Shown here: piece after piece, positions 16,383 to 21,976 of the stretch
Layout: the number at the start of each line of letters is the position of its first letter
How positions within the stretch are numbered: the first letter of the stretch is position 1
Assembly (NCBI GenBank): GCA_035296965.1
Contig: DATGZX010000353.1
Coordinates: 1 to 21,976 of the forward strand
Origin: DATGZX01 sp035296965
GTDB taxonomy: Bacteria; Planctomycetota; Planctomycetia; Gemmatales; Gemmataceae
DNA length: 21,976 bases
Direction: 5' to 3'
Position numbers and translations under genes: made by a program
The notes under the pieces: model-generated
Seen by the model: the letters and a program-made list of their open reading frames with translations, nothing else
Databases searched by the model: none
Told to the model about the DNA's origin: nothing

Positions 16383-16402
16383 GGCCACGGTTGGTCGTGG
16401 CC
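16383..16402 (+). promoter_or_regulatory. Leader hairpin of the small-gene operon
   Basis: GGCCACG-GTTGGT-CGTGGCC forms a perfect 7-base-pair stem with a six-base loop. It ends 25 bases before the first ATG (16428), just ahead of the GAAGGAG ribosome site. It could stabilise the mRNA or control translation; no T run follows, so it is not a simple terminator. Confidence 0.45.
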
Positions 16403-16427
16403 GGAAACCAAATGAAGGAGAAACTCC

Positions 16428-16688
16428 ATGTCTAAACCCGCACACAAGATCCGCCTCGGCGTCCTGCAAGTTACCATCTGGCGCAATTCCGGCGAGAAAG
16501 GCTCCTGGTACAGCGTCATCCCCAGCCGCAGCTACAAGCAAGGCGAGGAGACCTGGAAAGAAACCGACAGCCTCAACGCCGACGACCTGTTGCCGATGGC
16601 CAAGCTGCTCGACCTCGCCCACACCTGGGTGATGCACCAGCAGCAGGCCGACCAGAAGGCCAAAAAGGACGCCGCAGCGGCCGCTTGA
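16428..16688 (+). CDS. Small conserved hypothetical protein, possible nucleic-acid-binding fold
   Basis: The product is 86 residues; ATG 16428 follows GAAGGAG by 7-8 bases. The pattern is a short beta-rich part (IRLGVLQVTIWRN, then GSWYSVIPSRSYK), ETWKETDSLNADDLLPMAKL and a final helix ending in an AKKDAAAAA tail. Proteins of this pattern (KxRxGxxxATIW, RSYK, a W-K-x-T-x-S segment and a DLLxxAKLL helix) are familiar from planctomycetes and mobile elements. The strand-strand-strand-helix layout recalls PC4/YdbC-like single-stranded DNA binders, but this is my inference and is not proven. It is the first gene of the operon divergent from the relaxase, where single-stranded DNA proteins would make sense. 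No signal or membrane segment. Confidence 0.7.
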   Translation: MSKPAHKIRLGVLQVTIWRNSGEKGSWYSVIPSRSYKQGEETWKETDSLNADDLLPMAKLLDLAHTWVMHQQQADQKAKKDAAAAA

Positions 16689-16709
16689 GCCATCCGATGC
16701 ACATCAACC

Positions 16710-16732
16710 GGGCGGGCGCAAGTTGCCCGCCC
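16710..16732 (+). promoter_or_regulatory. GC-rich intercistronic hairpin
   Basis: GGGCGGGC-N7-GCCCGCCC makes a perfect 8-base-pair stem with a seven-base loop, between the stop of the first gene (16688) and the ATG at 16752. No T run follows. It could be an attenuator or mRNA-processing element that sets unequal expression of the first gene and the rest. Confidence 0.5.
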
Positions 16733-16751
16733 ATAACTGAAAGGACTCACC

Positions 16752-16910
16752 ATGCCCAACTTCTATCACTCTCATCCCGGCGAAACCGTTTATTCGCTCA
16801 TCTCTCAGTTCGAGCAGTTCCCGCCCGGCTGTGACCCCGACTTCGACAACGACCTGCAGGAAATTGAGCGGCAGCTCGCCGAAATCCGCATGACCCACGA
16901 TCGCAACTAA
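16752..16910 (+). CDS. Very small hypothetical protein (52 residues)
   Basis: An ATG at 16752 is preceded by GAAAGGA at good spacing, the same ribosome-site form used by several genes of this operon. The frame runs 52 codons to TAA at 16908-16910, starting MPNFYHSHPGETVYSLISQF and continuing with an acidic, helical tail (NDLQEIERQLAEIRM). It is followed after 16 bases by the next gene. The signals on both sides and the tight packing support it as real. It has no recognisable domain, signal peptide or membrane helix; small acidic proteins of mobile elements are often inhibitors or accessory factors, but nothing here shows that. Confidence 0.6.
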   Translation: MPNFYHSHPGETVYSLISQFEQFPPGCDPDFDNDLQEIERQLAEIRMTHDRN

Positions 16911-16926
16911 TCGGAAAGGAAATCCC

Positions 16927-17262
16927 ATGACAACCAAGCGCAAACGTCGCAAACAAATCGGCGAGATCGGCGTAGATGCCGGCCTCTGCTGGATCGGCGA
17001 CCCTTGCTACATCTTGCACAAGGACCAGCCGCCGAAAGCCATCGGTAAGGATTGGAGCGAATTCTGCGACATTCTCAACGCGGACGACCAGTATCCCACT
17101 TGCAAGCAGTTCAACTACGACCTGGGGCATCCTGGCCTGGGAGTTGTCGTCTCGACCGGCTTCGGCGACGGGGTGTATCCCGTCTACGCCGAATTCAACA
17201 GCGAAGACCGAGTTATGAAAGTGTGGGTCGAATTCATCGACCGCGCAAGCAATGAAGCGTAG
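16927..17262 (+). CDS. Small hypothetical protein, phage/plasmid-type
   Basis: The product is 111 residues; ATG 16927 follows GGAAAGGA. It starts with a very basic stretch (TTKRKRRKQ) and then has IGEIGVDAGLCWIGDPCYIL, a pattern I associate with proteins of unknown function in phages and mobile elements. A second conserved block near the end is STGFGDGVYPVYAEF. The GDPCY and GDGVYPV motifs suggest a compact beta fold. No catalytic residues are identifiable. It is part of the tightly spaced operon, with its stop 10 bases before the next ATG. Confidence 0.7.
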   Translation: MTTKRKRRKQIGEIGVDAGLCWIGDPCYILHKDQPPKAIGKDWSEFCDILNADDQYPTCKQFNYDLGHPGLGVVVSTGFGDGVYPVYAEFNSEDRVMKVWVEFIDRASNEA

Positions 17263-17271
17263 GAGGCGGCC

Positions 17272-17811
17272 ATGCATCACCTCATGCTCACAACCCTTGA
17301 AATGCCAGACGATCACACGTCTCTGGCCGCCCGCATAGACGTTCAAAACATTCTCCAGGGCGACCCCAGTTTCGGCGGCGATGGCGGTCGCTTCGGCAGC
17401 CCCCTGTGCGACTGGTTCGTAATCGGCGGACGCTGGAGCGGAGAGCTCAAGGAAACCCTTATGGGGGAACCTTACAAGACCGCATTTGCCTGCGAGTTCC
17501 CGGAGCTGGCCAAGGGCTGGTATCGCCCCGACCTTGTGGACAAGCACCGCGAACGCCTCAACGAGCTTTGGCACTCCTTCGGCGGAACCGGCGACAGTCC
17601 GCTCCTCCGCACCCGCTACGATTTTCTCGGTTGCGAGGACGATGCCATGCTCGTCGATCAAGCCTTGTTCGACCATTTCCTGGCCGGACACCTTGGCGAA
17701 TCCATTGAGATCGAAGGCTCGTCCGGGACATTTGCCGACCTTGACAATGAGGCGGTGGACGCTTCGTTCATCGGCCGCAAGTGGCTCGTTGTCGTCGATT
17801 ACCACAGCTAA
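17272..17811 (+). CDS. Hypothetical protein with DWFVIGGRWSG motif
   Basis: The product is 179 residues; ATG 17272 follows GGAGG. It opens HHLMLTTLEM and then has CDWFVIGGRWSGEL near residue 45-58, a motif seen in uncharacterised phage and plasmid proteins. The middle is acidic and Trp-rich, and it ends with a beta strand, KWLVVVDYH. No signal peptide or membrane segment is visible and no function can be assigned. A long - strand open frame lies opposite (16798-18024), but the ribosome sites and phage-like motifs favour the + strand. Confidence 0.72.
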   Translation: MHHLMLTTLEMPDDHTSLAARIDVQNILQGDPSFGGDGGRFGSPLCDWFVIGGRWSGELKETLMGEPYKTAFACEFPELAKGWYRPDLVDKHRERLNELWHSFGGTGDSPLLRTRYDFLGCEDDAMLVDQALFDHFLAGHLGESIEIEGSSGTFADLDNEAVDASFIGRKWLVVVDYHS

Positions 17812-17829
17812 CCAACGAAAGGAATCACC

Positions 17830-18300
17830 ATGAGCACTACACGAAATCCACAGATACTCACCGACAAGGCGCTTGATCTCCTCCGCCAAGCTGAACTCCT
17901 TCCCGGTGACCCCGGCGCCGTTCTCCCAAGACAGGTCGGGGCGCTCTCCGTGCTGGCTGAACTGCTGCCGGACGATGCTCTTACCCCTCAAGGCATCGAA
18001 CAGGCCGCCAGTCAACTCGACCAAATCGAGGTATGGCTCGACAAACAGCTTGCCGAGCGGCTCGCCAACATCGACATCGGCGCCGTTCTCGAATCACGCC
18101 GGCAAATCGCCCACATCTGGAGCATCGACGACGTAGCAGAAGTTCGGCCCGATCTCACCGGTGAGCAAGCCTGGGAAGTGCTCCAGCATGCCGAGCGGCG
18201 CCTCGACTCAGACATGGGCATCAGCTGGGACACGCTGAGCATCTGCGCCGAGGATCTCTATCCCGAGCCGGACGAATCCGGGCAACCAGCCAGCAAATAG
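17830..18300 (+). CDS. Hypothetical helical protein
   Basis: The product is 156 residues; ATG 17830 follows GAAAGGA. It is almost wholly helical and acidic, with LTDKALDLLRQAELLPGD, then LDQIEVWLDKQLAERLANID and IWSIDDVAEVRPDLTGEQAW. The last part has the look of a short conserved segment found in mobile-element small proteins, with alternating acidic and hydrophobic residues ending in a proline-rich tail. No domain, signal or membrane helix is recognised. It lies 18 bases after the previous gene. Confidence 0.65.
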   Translation: MSTTRNPQILTDKALDLLRQAELLPGDPGAVLPRQVGALSVLAELLPDDALTPQGIEQAASQLDQIEVWLDKQLAERLANIDIGAVLESRRQIAHIWSIDDVAEVRPDLTGEQAWEVLQHAERRLDSDMGISWDTLSICAEDLYPEPDESGQPASK

Positions 18301-18309
18301 GAGGGGATC

Positions 18310-18579
18310 ATGAAGCTCAAGATTATCGACATCGCTTTCCATCGCAACGGCATCTGCGGAGCGCCATTCCACGCGGTCCTTTTCCATGAGTGCGCTCCGG
18401 AAGGTAGCCGAAAGGTTGCCATCGTCTTCGACGAGCCGCACCACTGCGCCGTGCTCGACATTGCTAAGCTGGCCGCCGGAGACATCGCCTTCGGGTCGAA
18501 CTCCTGGCGTGCCGATAACTACGAGCCGTACCTGCGGGTGGAGATCAAACAACATCAAACGAAAGGAGTCAAACCATGA
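18310..18579 (+). CDS. Small conserved hypothetical protein
   Basis: The product is 89 residues; ATG 18310 follows AGGAGGGG. It has two beta-like halves: KIIDIAFHRNGICGAPFHAV, then KVAIVFDEPHHCAVLDIAKL and GDIAFGSNSWRADNYEPYL. From memory such K-I-x-D-I-A-HRNG and F-G-x-NSWR patterns occur in planctomycete small proteins near mobile genes, but no function is known to me. Its stop overlaps the next start by ATGA (18576-18579), implying translational coupling. Confidence 0.7.
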   Translation: MKLKIIDIAFHRNGICGAPFHAVLFHECAPEGSRKVAIVFDEPHHCAVLDIAKLAAGDIAFGSNSWRADNYEPYLRVEIKQHQTKGVKP

Positions 18580-19028
18580 CAGTCTACAACGTACACATCT
18601 ATCGTGAAATGAAACTGCGATTCGACGGAATCGAAGCCGCATCGCCCGAAGCCGCTGCCAATATCGCGCGCGATGGGCTGGCCGAGGATGCCGACGACAT
18701 TGAACCCTGCGATGGGGAAACCTTCGCCGCCCTCGTCGATGTGGTCGGAGACGAGGATTTCACCGGATCGCGCTTCATCGACTTCGACCAGCCGGGAGAC
18801 ATAGCCGTGAAACCAATCATTGTCGTAACCGTCCAGGGCGGCTTAGTCGCAGAAGTCGCTGCCACGGTGCCCGTCACTGTCTTCGTCGAAGATTGGGACT
18901 GCCCACCGGACAAGCCGCTGGTGATGGACTTCCAGTCCGACCCCCTCACCGCCGAACAAGAACTCCGAGTCAAGGCAAGGCTCGCCGAAATTAACGACCA
19001 ACAACCCGAAGAAAGGAAACGTCCATGA
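18576..19028 (+). CDS. Small protein with DpnD/PcfM-like N-terminal pattern
   Basis: The product is 150 residues; ATG 18576 overlaps the previous stop by four bases. The N-terminal part (YNVHIYREMKLRFDGIEAAS, then PEAAANIARDGLAED) follows the beta-beta-alpha pattern of small domains like DpnD/PcfM, where the strand ends in an EA-S-P-E-A-A helix. The second part (IIVVTVQGGLVAEVAATVPV, VFVEDWDCP, an acidic helix) looks like another small beta domain. It has no signal peptide. It may be an adaptor or accessory protein of the mobile element; the link to DpnD/PcfM is pattern-based only. The next gene, a methyltransferase, starts with the same ATGA overlap, so the two are probably made together. 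Confidence 0.65.
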   Translation: MTVYNVHIYREMKLRFDGIEAASPEAAANIARDGLAEDADDIEPCDGETFAALVDVVGDEDFTGSRFIDFDQPGDIAVKPIIVVTVQGGLVAEVAATVPVTVFVEDWDCPPDKPLVMDFQSDPLTAEQELRVKARLAEINDQQPEERKRP

Positions 19029-19786
19029 CCTTCTCACTTGCCGCTATCGATCCCTTTTACGCCGCATGCCTCAGCATGACCCCCTCCCCGGCTCAGGCTC
19101 CGCCAGCCGAGCCGGTCTACGCCAGGCTGCCCATGGCGCCGATCACCGGCAGCCCGGTGCCGCACCTCACCAGCCTTTACCACTTCCATCGCACCGGCGA
19201 ATATGGCGACCGCTCTTATCCCGGCAATTGCGGCGGCAATCTGATCAAGGACCTATTGCGGTATTTCCAGCCTGAGGGGCTTATTTTCGACCCGATGAGT
19301 GGGTCCGGAACTTGCCGCGACGTATGCCAGGACCTTGGCATCCCGTGCCTGGCCTGGGACATCCATCAGGATTTCGACGCGTGCGACCCGGCGCAGTTCC
19401 CTGCCGCCGAGACGTTCGCTTTTATTTGGTCGCACCCGCCCTACTGGCGGATGAAAATCTATGCGGATGATCCCCGCGACCTGTCGCGCGCCCCGACGCT
19501 GGAGATTTTCCTGCGCCGCTTCGGGCAGTTCATCCGCAACTGCGCAAACGCTTTGAAGCCCTGCGGCAGGCTCGCCATCTTAATGGGCGATTACAACGAT
19601 CGGGAGGCCGGATTCATCCCCCTCACCTGGCACACGAAACGGCTCGCCTTTGCAGCCGGTCTTCAGCAGCGTTGCACCGACATTATTCGCTTTAGCCACG
19701 GTGCCAGCAGCAGCAAGAAGGTCTACCGCAGCAGCTTCATTCCTGGGCTGCATGACGTGTGCATGATCTTCGAGAAAAACGCTTAG
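19025..19786 (+). CDS. Orphan DNA methyltransferase (N4-cytosine/N6-adenine type)
   Basis: The product is 253 residues; ATG 19025 overlaps the previous stop by ATGA. A cofactor-binding motif I is seen at DPMSGSGT (89-96), followed by motif II-like LAWDI and by the catalytic motif IV SHPPYW (136-141), which replaces the more usual (D/N)PP(Y/F). Motif I precedes motif IV, the opposite of the common beta-class order, and the spacing is short. The C-terminal half (LPCGRLAILMGDYND-like, SSSKKVYRSSFIPG) may include the recognition segment. No restriction endonuclease gene is adjacent. Such orphan enzymes on mobile elements often protect the element from host restriction or regulate its own replication. 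Class and target base cannot be read reliably from the sequence. Confidence is high for a methyltransferase fold, moderate for DNA as substrate. Confidence 0.8.
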   Translation: MTFSLAAIDPFYAACLSMTPSPAQAPPAEPVYARLPMAPITGSPVPHLTSLYHFHRTGEYGDRSYPGNCGGNLIKDLLRYFQPEGLIFDPMSGSGTCRDVCQDLGIPCLAWDIHQDFDACDPAQFPAAETFAFIWSHPPYWRMKIYADDPRDLSRAPTLEIFLRRFGQFIRNCANALKPCGRLAILMGDYNDREAGFIPLTWHTKRLAFAAGLQQRCTDIIRFSHGASSSKKVYRSSFIPGLHDVCMIFEKNA

Positions 19787-19811
19787 CCATCAACCGAAAG
19801 GAGTACCCAAT

Positions 19812-20198
19812 ATGACCCAGACTTATCAATTCCAAGCCCGGTGCGTTCGCTCGTTCACCGCCTGCATCGAGATCGAGGCCGATACACCGGACGAGGTTCT
19901 GGCCAATGCCAGGCTGGAACACTCCGAGTTGATCGCCACCGCCCAGGACAGCGAAAGCTGGCCCTGGGATGAATTCACCGTTTGCGACCAGAGCGGCAAC
20001 ACCTTACTGCATGTGCGCGACGAGGAGGCCCGGTTGCGCGATACCGCGCCTCGATTGCTTGAGGTACTGGAGCGTGCGGTCAACGCGCAGGTCAAGCACG
20101 TCTTGAGGCACAGTGATGGGATGGTGCAGGATCTGACTCCTGAATGGGTTCAGCAAGCCCAGCACCTTATCGCCATAGTAAGGGGCAAGGTAAGATGA
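19812..20198 (+). CDS. Hypothetical protein related in pattern to the gene at 18576-19028
   Basis: The product is 128 residues; ATG 19812 follows GAAAGGAG. The start YQFQARCVRSFTACIEIEAD, with TPDEVLANARLEH, has the same beta-strand plus S/T-P-(E/D)-(E/A) helix pattern as the gene at 18576, suggesting a shared small fold. The rest is Trp-containing and acidic, ending in a basic helix (AQHLIAIVRGKVR). No signal or membrane segment. It is the last gene of the operon, 37 bases from a convergent gene with no obvious terminator between. Confidence 0.65.
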   Translation: MTQTYQFQARCVRSFTACIEIEADTPDEVLANARLEHSELIATAQDSESWPWDEFTVCDQSGNTLLHVRDEEARLRDTAPRLLEVLERAVNAQVKHVLRHSDGMVQDLTPEWVQQAQHLIAIVRGKVR

Positions 20199-20235
20199 CC
20201 GTCAATTCTGACAGCCGCCCGCACCCTCTTACCGA

Positions 20236-20544
20236 TTAGCGCTGAAGGCGTTGCTTTCCCTTCCGGGCGGCCTGATCGGCGACGAACGATTTACCCCAGC
20301 CCGTGTTTGTGACCGTGAATTCCAATTCCGTGCCGTTGTCCAGCCGCACGTCAATGCCGCAATTCAACTCACCGCCGTCGTCGACTTCAGGTGCATAGTA
20401 AGCCTCAACCCGCGCCTTGGTGCCGTCCGACAATGTGATCTCAGGCGTTCGGAGCACCGCCTGGTAAAGATGCTCCAAGACTTCCTTGGCGGGAGCAACC
20501 GACTCTTGCTTATACCTGGCGATGTCTTCTGGCGTTAGCTTCAT
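20236..20544 (-). CDS. Small hypothetical protein
   Basis: The product is 102 residues. ATG 20544 is chosen because GGAGG lies 7 bases upstream; the open frame runs on to a later upstream start without a ribosome site. The N-terminal helical half (KLTPEDIARYKQESVAPAK, then VLEHLYQAVL) is followed by a beta half (ITLSDGTKARVEAYY, CGIDVRLDNGTELEFTVTNT, GWGKSF) and a basic tail. The fold looks like a small beta-sandwich or adaptor. No function can be assigned. It is divergent from the next gene, sharing a 369-base intergenic region rich in inverted repeats. Confidence 0.6.
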   Translation of the reverse strand: MKLTPEDIARYKQESVAPAKEVLEHLYQAVLRTPEITLSDGTKARVEAYYAPEVDDGGELNCGIDVRLDNGTELEFTVTNTGWGKSFVADQAARKGKQRLQR

Positions 20545-20759
20545 GGGCTGACCTCCTTGGCAATGAAACGGCCGCGAGTATAAACCAACCGAAGGAGCCG
20601 GCAACGAAAATCTCGCCGGCAAGCAGTCCAAGGCCGCCTACCCTCCCACATCCCAGCCATCGGCATGATTTTTCCGATCCCGCTGCCGAGTCTCACTCCT
20701 GAGGATATCTCCGTGCACCTCTCCTGACAGCCCGCCGGCGGCCTTTCATTCGGGGTCTT

Positions 20760-20854
20760 AAGCCGCCCGCCGGTGCCTGCAAGCTGCCAAGGCCGTTTCC
20801 CTGCGGGAGCCTCGGCCTTTCGCTTGCAGGAAAAACCACCGTCTGGGGCGGCTT
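20760..20854 (+). ncRNA. Large nested stem-loop; possible structured RNA leader or DNA recognition site
   Basis: Three pairs of complementary arms are nested in correct order: AAGCCGCCC (20760-20768) with GGGCGGCTT (20846-20854), CCTGCAAGC (20776-20784) with GCTTGCAGG (20822-20830), and AAGGCCG (20789-20795) with CGGCCTT (20813-20819). Together they make 25 base pairs in a 95-base element with small internal loops. Such ordered pairing is unlikely by chance. It could be a cis-regulatory RNA, a small RNA, or a palindromic recognition site (for example for replication or transfer). I do not recognise a known family. Confidence 0.5.
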
Positions 20855-20869
20855 GTTCCAACCCCGGAA

Positions 20870-20888
20870 AGGCCGCATGGGGCGGCCT
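20870..20888 (+). promoter_or_regulatory. Hairpin just before the 20914 gene
   Basis: AGGCCGC-ATGGG-GCGGCCT forms a perfect 7-base-pair stem with a five-base loop, ending 25 bases before the ATG at 20914. Position and form match the leader hairpin at 16383-16402 (also 25 bases before an ATG, also followed by an AAGGAGAAA ribosome site). Confidence 0.45.
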
Positions 20889-20913
20889 GCAACTCAAGGC
20901 AAGGAGAAAGCTC

Positions 20914-21120
20914 ATGACTCACGCACTCGACATCCTCCCGATCTGTGACATTATCGACTCTGACTGGGACGCGCAAGATGTCCGCGACCTGGTCCAGACC
21001 ACGCCGCTCTGCTTCGACGACGACGGCGTGCCGGCCAGCTACCTTGCCGGGCAGCTGTTCGGTCTGGAAGGAGTCTCATCTCGGAGGCCGCTCCTTGTGA
21101 GCGGTCCCTCACTCAGGTAG
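20914..21120 (+). CDS. Small acidic hypothetical protein (68 residues)
   Basis: ATG 20914 follows AAGGAGAAA by proper spacing; the upstream extension of the open frame runs through the hairpin region and is not believed. The protein starts THALDILPICDIIDSDWDAQ and contains a short acidic patch (CFDDDG) and a C-terminal basic tail. No domain is recognised. Its stop is 14 bases before the next ATG, so the two are a likely pair. Confidence 0.55.
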   Translation: MTHALDILPICDIIDSDWDAQDVRDLVQTTPLCFDDDGVPASYLAGQLFGLEGVSSRRPLLVSGPSLR

Positions 21121-21134
21121 TGAAAGGACATGAC

Positions 21135-21473
21135 ATGAAAGTAATCATCGCCGGCTCACGAGGGATTAAGGATTACGCGACGGTCCGCGACGCCGTGCAA
21201 CGGTCGGGCTTCCTGATCAGCCGAGTACTGTCGGGTATGGCCCAGGGCGTGGATGCCCTGGCAGTGCGCTACGCTAAAGAAAATAGCCTGCCGTGCGACC
21301 GGTTCCCGGCGGAATGGAGTAAATGGGGCCGCAGTGCCGGCTACAGGCGAAATGTCCAAATGGCGCAGAACGCCGATGCGCTGGTCGCTGTATGGGACGG
21401 CAAAAGCCCAGGGACCAAGCATATGATCGACGTTGCGAAAGCCCGCGGCTTGCGTATCTTCGTCGTATCATGA
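21135..21473 (+). CDS. SLOG-superfamily protein (DUF2493/YspA-like)
   Basis: The product is 112 residues, a normal length for the family. ATG 21135 is used because GAAAGGA precedes it; an in-frame GTG at 21120 is less likely. It has the Rossmann-like start MKVIIAGSRGI, then SGMAQGVDALAVRYAKE, PAEWSKWGRSAGYRRN and ADALVAVWDGKSPGTKHM, the marks of DUF2493/YspA proteins in the SLOG group. SLOG domains (as in DprA and LOG) bind nucleotides or nucleotide-derived ligands, and some are tied to defence or to DNA uptake. In mobile elements these small stand-alone forms are common, but their exact role is unknown. It follows a 68-residue acidic gene and precedes a convergent gene. Confidence 0.85.
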   Translation: MKVIIAGSRGIKDYATVRDAVQRSGFLISRVLSGMAQGVDALAVRYAKENSLPCDRFPAEWSKWGRSAGYRRNVQMAQNADALVAVWDGKSPGTKHMIDVAKARGLRIFVVS

Positions 21474-21569
21474 GTTTCCTGCAAGCGAGCGGCCGGTGTC
21501 ACAGCCCGTCCGCCCCTCCGGATCACATCCTTCCGGCCAAGGCCGCCGGCTTTCGCACATACTGGCCAC

Positions 21570-21976
21570 TCACAGACCAATGCCCCTCCTCGCGAACGCC
21601 AGTGCCGGGACCTCGGCCAGCAACCGCTCTTTCGTCGCGGCATCGAGGCCTTCATAAGCAGAACCCTCCAGTAATCGGGTGAGCTGTCGCCGAAATTCCT
21701 CCTCCCGATCCTTGCGGCGCTGCGCCTGGGCGCGCGCCTCAACCTGATCCCACGCCTGTCCCGCCCGCAGAAATGCCAAACGGAAGTCTTCTTGCATCCG
21801 CGCATCGTGGAATCTTCCGTCACCCGTGGTGATGGCAAAGGATAGGAACGTGGACTCCAGGTCCCGTTTCCGGCGCGTACCTTCCACCCGTGAAGCGTCC
21901 TCGATTTGGCCCAGCGAATACCCCGCTCGACAGCCCAACTGGCCCTTCAATGCGGCGCAGTATCTTTCGGCCAAGC
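21570..21976 (-). CDS. Unknown protein, C-terminal part (5' end outside window)
   Basis: The frame is open from the right edge to TGA at 21572-21570, giving at least 134 residues. A TTG at 21974 is not convincing as a start, so the gene probably continues beyond the window. The visible part is helical and charged, with LESTFLSFAITTGDGRFHDA, then a likely coiled coil rich in R, E, Q and A (VEARAQAQRRKDREEEFRRQ), ending with AEVPALAFARRGIGL. No domain is recognised. It converges with the SLOG gene across a 96-base gap that contains several GGCC/CCGGCC inversions but no clear terminator. Confidence 0.6.
   Translation of the reverse strand, partial: LAERYCAALKGQLGCRAGYSLGQIEDASRVEGTRRKRDLESTFLSFAITTGDGRFHDARMQEDFRLAFLRAGQAWDQVEARAQAQRRKDREEEFRRQLTRLLEGSAYEGLDAATKERLLAEVPALAFARRGIGL

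Larger units (their letters stand above)
15719..16427. other. Gene-poor region between relaxase and small-gene operon; candidate oriT and divergent promoters
   Basis: This 709-base spacer lies between divergent genes. It holds a 10-base inverted repeat (15806-15874), a tandem 11-base repeat (16065-16086) and a leader hairpin (16383-16402), described separately. Overlapping frames on both strands (for example + 15928-16263 and - 15810-16247) have no good ribosome site or recognisable domain and look non-coding. MobF relaxases usually act on an oriT close to their own gene, so this is the most likely place. No nic consensus of a known family could be recognised. Confidence 0.45.
20545..20913. 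other. Structured intergenic region between divergent small genes
   Basis: The 369-base gap has no credible gene (one 20-codon frame at 20665-20727 has no ribosome site). Its right half holds the nested stem and the hairpin listed separately, transcribed as the leader of the 20914 gene if read on the + strand. No -35/-10 pair is clear. Confidence 0.5.

Noticed and set aside
16798..18024. Open frame of 408 codons on the - strand opposite the small-gene operon
   Set aside because: It mirrors GC-rich + strand genes that have good ribosome sites and phage-like motifs; it has no ribosome site or recognisable domain of its own.
20199..20235. Terminator between the convergent genes
   Set aside because: The 37-base gap lacks a stable stem with a T run.
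20665..20727. 20-codon peptide frame starting MIFPIPLP
   Set aside because: No ribosome site and no similarity; too short to support.
1..21976. CRISPR arrays, tRNA, rRNA and transposases
   Set aside because: No regularly spaced repeats, no cloverleaf or rRNA-like stretch and no DDE or serine/tyrosine recombinase motifs were seen.

Overview
The window looks like a piece of a planctomycete genome (Gemmatales/Isosphaerales/Pirellulales type) with a conjugative or mobilisable element beside it or built into it. The planctomycete signature is a + strand cluster holding an ECF-type sigma factor, a giant Ser/Thr kinase with an N-terminal zinc-finger-like motif and C-terminal PEGA, PDZ and DUF1080-like modules, a secreted protein, an FHA/FecR-like/HEAT-like membrane protein and a double-FHA protein. 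These assignments come from reading translations and motifs by eye; no database search was possible.

Layout. Positions 1-749 (-): the N-terminal part of a secreted Sel1-repeat protein that runs off the left edge. 935-1583 (-): a heavily decayed serpin pseudogene. 1650-2162 (-): a conserved hypothetical gene, preceded at 2149-2320 by the N-terminal stub of an ECF-like sigma factor. 2591-11572 (+): the sigma/kinase/FHA signalling cluster. 11714-12238 (-): a secreted cysteine-rich protein with a transglutaminase/papain-like Cys-His-Glu signature in AT-rich DNA. 12511-15718 (-): a MobF-family relaxase-helicase and, overlapping its end, a paralogue of the 1650-2162 gene. 15719-16427: a gene-poor region with inverted and tandem repeats, the best place for an oriT. 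16428-20198 (+): a tightly packed operon of nine small genes, mostly of unknown function, including an orphan DNA methyltransferase. 20236-20544 (-) and 20914-21473 (+): divergent small genes, including a SLOG/DUF2493 protein, separated by a strongly structured leader. 21570-21976 (-): the C-terminal part of an unknown gene cut by the right edge.

How the parts may work together. In the signalling cluster, the sigma factor would redirect transcription. The kinase would sense outside the cytoplasm through its C-terminal modules and phosphorylate partners inside. The FHA proteins would read phosphothreonine. A run of ten G bases sits exactly at the junction of the kinase membrane segment and its sensor part; slippage in either direction would truncate the protein there. 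The two paralogous genes form direct repeats of about 460 bp, 10.9 kb apart, flanking the whole signalling cluster, so recombination between them could delete or amplify it. In the mobile part, the relaxase and its coupled downstream gene diverge from the small-gene operon, an arrangement expected around an origin of transfer. No tRNA, rRNA, CRISPR array or transposase was seen.
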